From NCBI GenBank assembly GCA_023412215.1, contig JAEYNX010000003.1:186001-250000 (forward strand): DNA of 64,000 nt, read 5' to 3'. The position numbers were made by a program, and so were the translations under genes. Under the pieces are notes generated by a model that worked only from the letters and a program-made list of their open reading frames with translations, ran no database searches and was not told the origin of the DNA. Shown here piece by piece: positions 62,703 to 64,000 of this stretch (the stretch's first letter is position 1; the number at the start of each line of letters is the position of its first letter). The DNA is from Bacillota bacterium. GTDB taxonomy: Bacteria; Bacillota; Clostridia; Oscillospirales; Ruminococcaceae.

Positions 62703-64000
62703 GCAGCAGCAGGCGATAGAAGCGCGCGGCGGCAGCCTGCTGATCTCCGCCGCCGCAGGCAGCGGCAAAACGGCGGTGCTGGTGGAGCGCGTCATCCGCC
62801 GTATCGCCGACCCCGTAAACCCCGTAGACGCCGATAAGCTTACGGTGGTTACCTTCTCCAACGCCGCCGCGGCCGAAATCCGCGAGCGGGTGGACACGGC
62901 ACTTTCCGCCCTCATTGCCGAACGGCCGGACGATTACGGCCTGCGCCGCCAGCAGATGTTGCTTGCCAAGGCGCACATCTGCACCATCCACTCGTTTTGC
63001 ATGGATGTGATACGCCACCACTTTCAGCAGCTTTCGGTCTCGCCGGACTTTCGCATCGGTGACGACAACGAGCTTGCGCTCTTGCGCGCCGAGTCTGCCG
63101 CCGAGGTGGTGGAGGAGTATTACGCAAGCGGCAGCGCGGCGTTCTTTTCGCTGGTGGAGATGGTGAGCTCGGGGCGGGACGACAGGCGTCTGATGCAGAC
63201 CATCGAGCGCCTGCATACCTTCGTGCGCTCCCACCCCTTTCCCGAGCACTGGCTGGATGAAAAGCTCACGCTCTATGATCCCGACATCCCCGTACATACC
63301 TCGGTGTGGGGGGAGGCGGTTTTAGCTTATACACAGCAGGCGCTGGAACATTCTTTACGGCTGTTTCAGCAGGCGCTCTCGATAATCCGCGAGGATGCCG
63401 CGCTCAGCAAGGCCTATCTCATACGCTTTTCGGAGGATACCGGCTATGCCGAGGGATTGTTGGAATACGCCCAAGATGGAGCATGGGACGAGCTTTATGC
63501 CGCGCTGCGCCGCTACGAGTTCGGCACCCTCGGGCAGCTGCGCGGATTTGATGATAAGGCACTTAAGGAGCGCCTGCTCGGTATCCGCAGCAGCTTTAAA
63601 GCGGCGGTAAAGTCGCTGCGCGAGCGCCAGTTCTGCGCCACCGCAGAGCAGCACAAAGAGGATATGCTCGACCTGCTGCCCAAGATCACCGTGCTGTTTG
63701 AGGTGGTAAAGGCCTACGGCGCACGGTATGAGGAGAAAAAACGCGAGCGCAACCTGCTCGATTTCACCGACCTTGAGCAGCTCGCCCTCCGGCTGCTCGT
63801 GCAACAAGAGGACGGCCGCATGGTTGAGACCGCCGTCGCGCATGAGCTTGCGCAGGGGATCGAGGAGATCTTCATCGACGAGTATCAGGATGTAAACGAG
63901 GTGCAGAACGAGATCTTCAAGGCCGTTTCGCGCGAGGGGCAAAACCTGTTTATGGTGGGCGACGTCAAGCAGAGCATCTACCGCTTTCGGCAGGCGATGC
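62680..64000 (+). CDS. addA: ATP-dependent helicase/nuclease subunit A (AddA), 3' end cut by window
   Basis: AddA is the UvrD-type helicase plus nuclease partner of AddB. 440 residues of about 1200 are visible, and the frame is still open at base 64000. It starts at GTG 62680 with GGAGGGA seven bases upstream, inside the addB 3' end. Motifs are WTNEQQQAIEARGGSLLISA, Walker A AAAGSGKTAVL near 26, the Ia-type VVTFSNAAAAEIRERV, TIHSFC, Walker B IFIDEYQDVNEVQ near 401, and GDVKQSIYRFR near 427. Confidence 0.96.
   Translation, partial: MSRSWTNEQQQAIEARGGSLLISAAAGSGKTAVLVERVIRRIADPVNPVDADKLTVVTFSNAAAAEIRERVDTALSALIAERPDDYGLRRQQMLLAKAHICTIHSFCMDVIRHHFQQLSVSPDFRIGDDNELALLRAESAAEVVEEYYASGSAAFFSLVEMVSSGRDDRRLMQTIERLHTFVRSHPFPEHWLDEKLTLYDPDIPVHTSVWGEAVLAYTQQALEHSLRLFQQALSIIREDAALSKAYLIRFSEDTGYAEGLLEYAQDGAWDELYAALRRYEFGTLGQLRGFDDKALKERLLGIRSSFKAAVKSLRERQFCATAEQHKEDMLDLLPKITVLFEVVKAYGARYEEKKRERNLLDFTDLEQLALRLLVQQEDGRMVETAVAHELAQGIEEIFIDEYQDVNEVQNEIFKAVSREGQNLFMVGDVKQSIYRFRQAM

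Overview
The window looks like a chromosomal segment from a low-motility-evidence, anaerobic Gram-positive bacterium of the Clostridia, most likely the Oscillospiraceae/Ruminococcaceae group. This is inferred from a moderately GC-rich coding style, RNase J, GdpP, AddAB, a clostridial dgt-dnaG-rpoD cluster, a DUF4364-type protein, an OadG/OadB sodium-pump pair, an ABC sugar importer without its own ATPase, and many GTG/TTG starts with strong Shine-Dalgarno sequences. No tRNA, rRNA, CRISPR array, prophage or transposase gene was found.

Region by region: (1) 1-16.2 kb is mostly housekeeping on the plus strand: RNase J (cut at the left edge), gdpP, rplI, dnaB, tilS, hpt, a small stand-alone FtsH-type extracytoplasmic domain protein, ftsH, a GNAT acetyltransferase, a LiaF-like membrane protein and a divergent type IIA topoisomerase B/A pair. 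(2) 16.2-20.2 kb is on the minus strand: an MFS transporter, glpK and a CDP-alcohol phosphatidyltransferase, preceded by a 600-bp structured non-coding stretch. (3) 20.7-29.7 kb is a surface polysaccharide locus: a membrane NDP-sugar dehydratase, a flippase, an O-antigen ligase/polymerase-like protein, three glycosyltransferases and a polyprenyl-phosphate sugar transferase. (4) 29.7-42.6 kb is housekeeping again: DUF4364, sbcD-sbcC, rpmE, yigZ, dgt, dnaG, rpoD, an Rrf2 regulator and a CDF metal transporter. (5) 42.6-57.2 kb is accessory: a minus-strand araC-mscS pair diverges from an alpha-glucoside utilisation cluster. That cluster has a lipoprotein binding protein, two permeases, two GH65 disaccharide phosphorylases, a LacI repressor, beta-phosphoglucomutase, a membrane-anchored beta-helix glycosidase and a membrane-anchored discoidin-domain protein. 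(6) 57.5-64 kb has OadG and OadB, then addB and the start of addA.

How the sugar cluster probably works: an oligosaccharide is trimmed outside the cell by the anchored beta-helix hydrolase. The binding protein and permeases import it, powered by an ATPase encoded elsewhere. GH65 enzymes phosphorolyse it to beta-glucose 1-phosphate plus a sugar, and beta-PGM makes glucose 6-phosphate. A nearly identical 14-bp operator lies just after the consensus promoter of the importer and between lacI and pgmB, which suggests that the LacI protein controls both.

The most unusual content is non-coding. Two families of short intergenic elements with inverted termini are dispersed over the window. Family A has six copies, up to about 197 bp, full of hairpins that show compensatory changes. 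Family B has two copies in opposite orientation. One family A copy lies between the binding-protein and permease genes, and another supplies the stop codon of a glycosyltransferase. The other notable item is the tandem duplication of the FtsH extracytoplasmic domain, including its TTG start and ribosome binding site.
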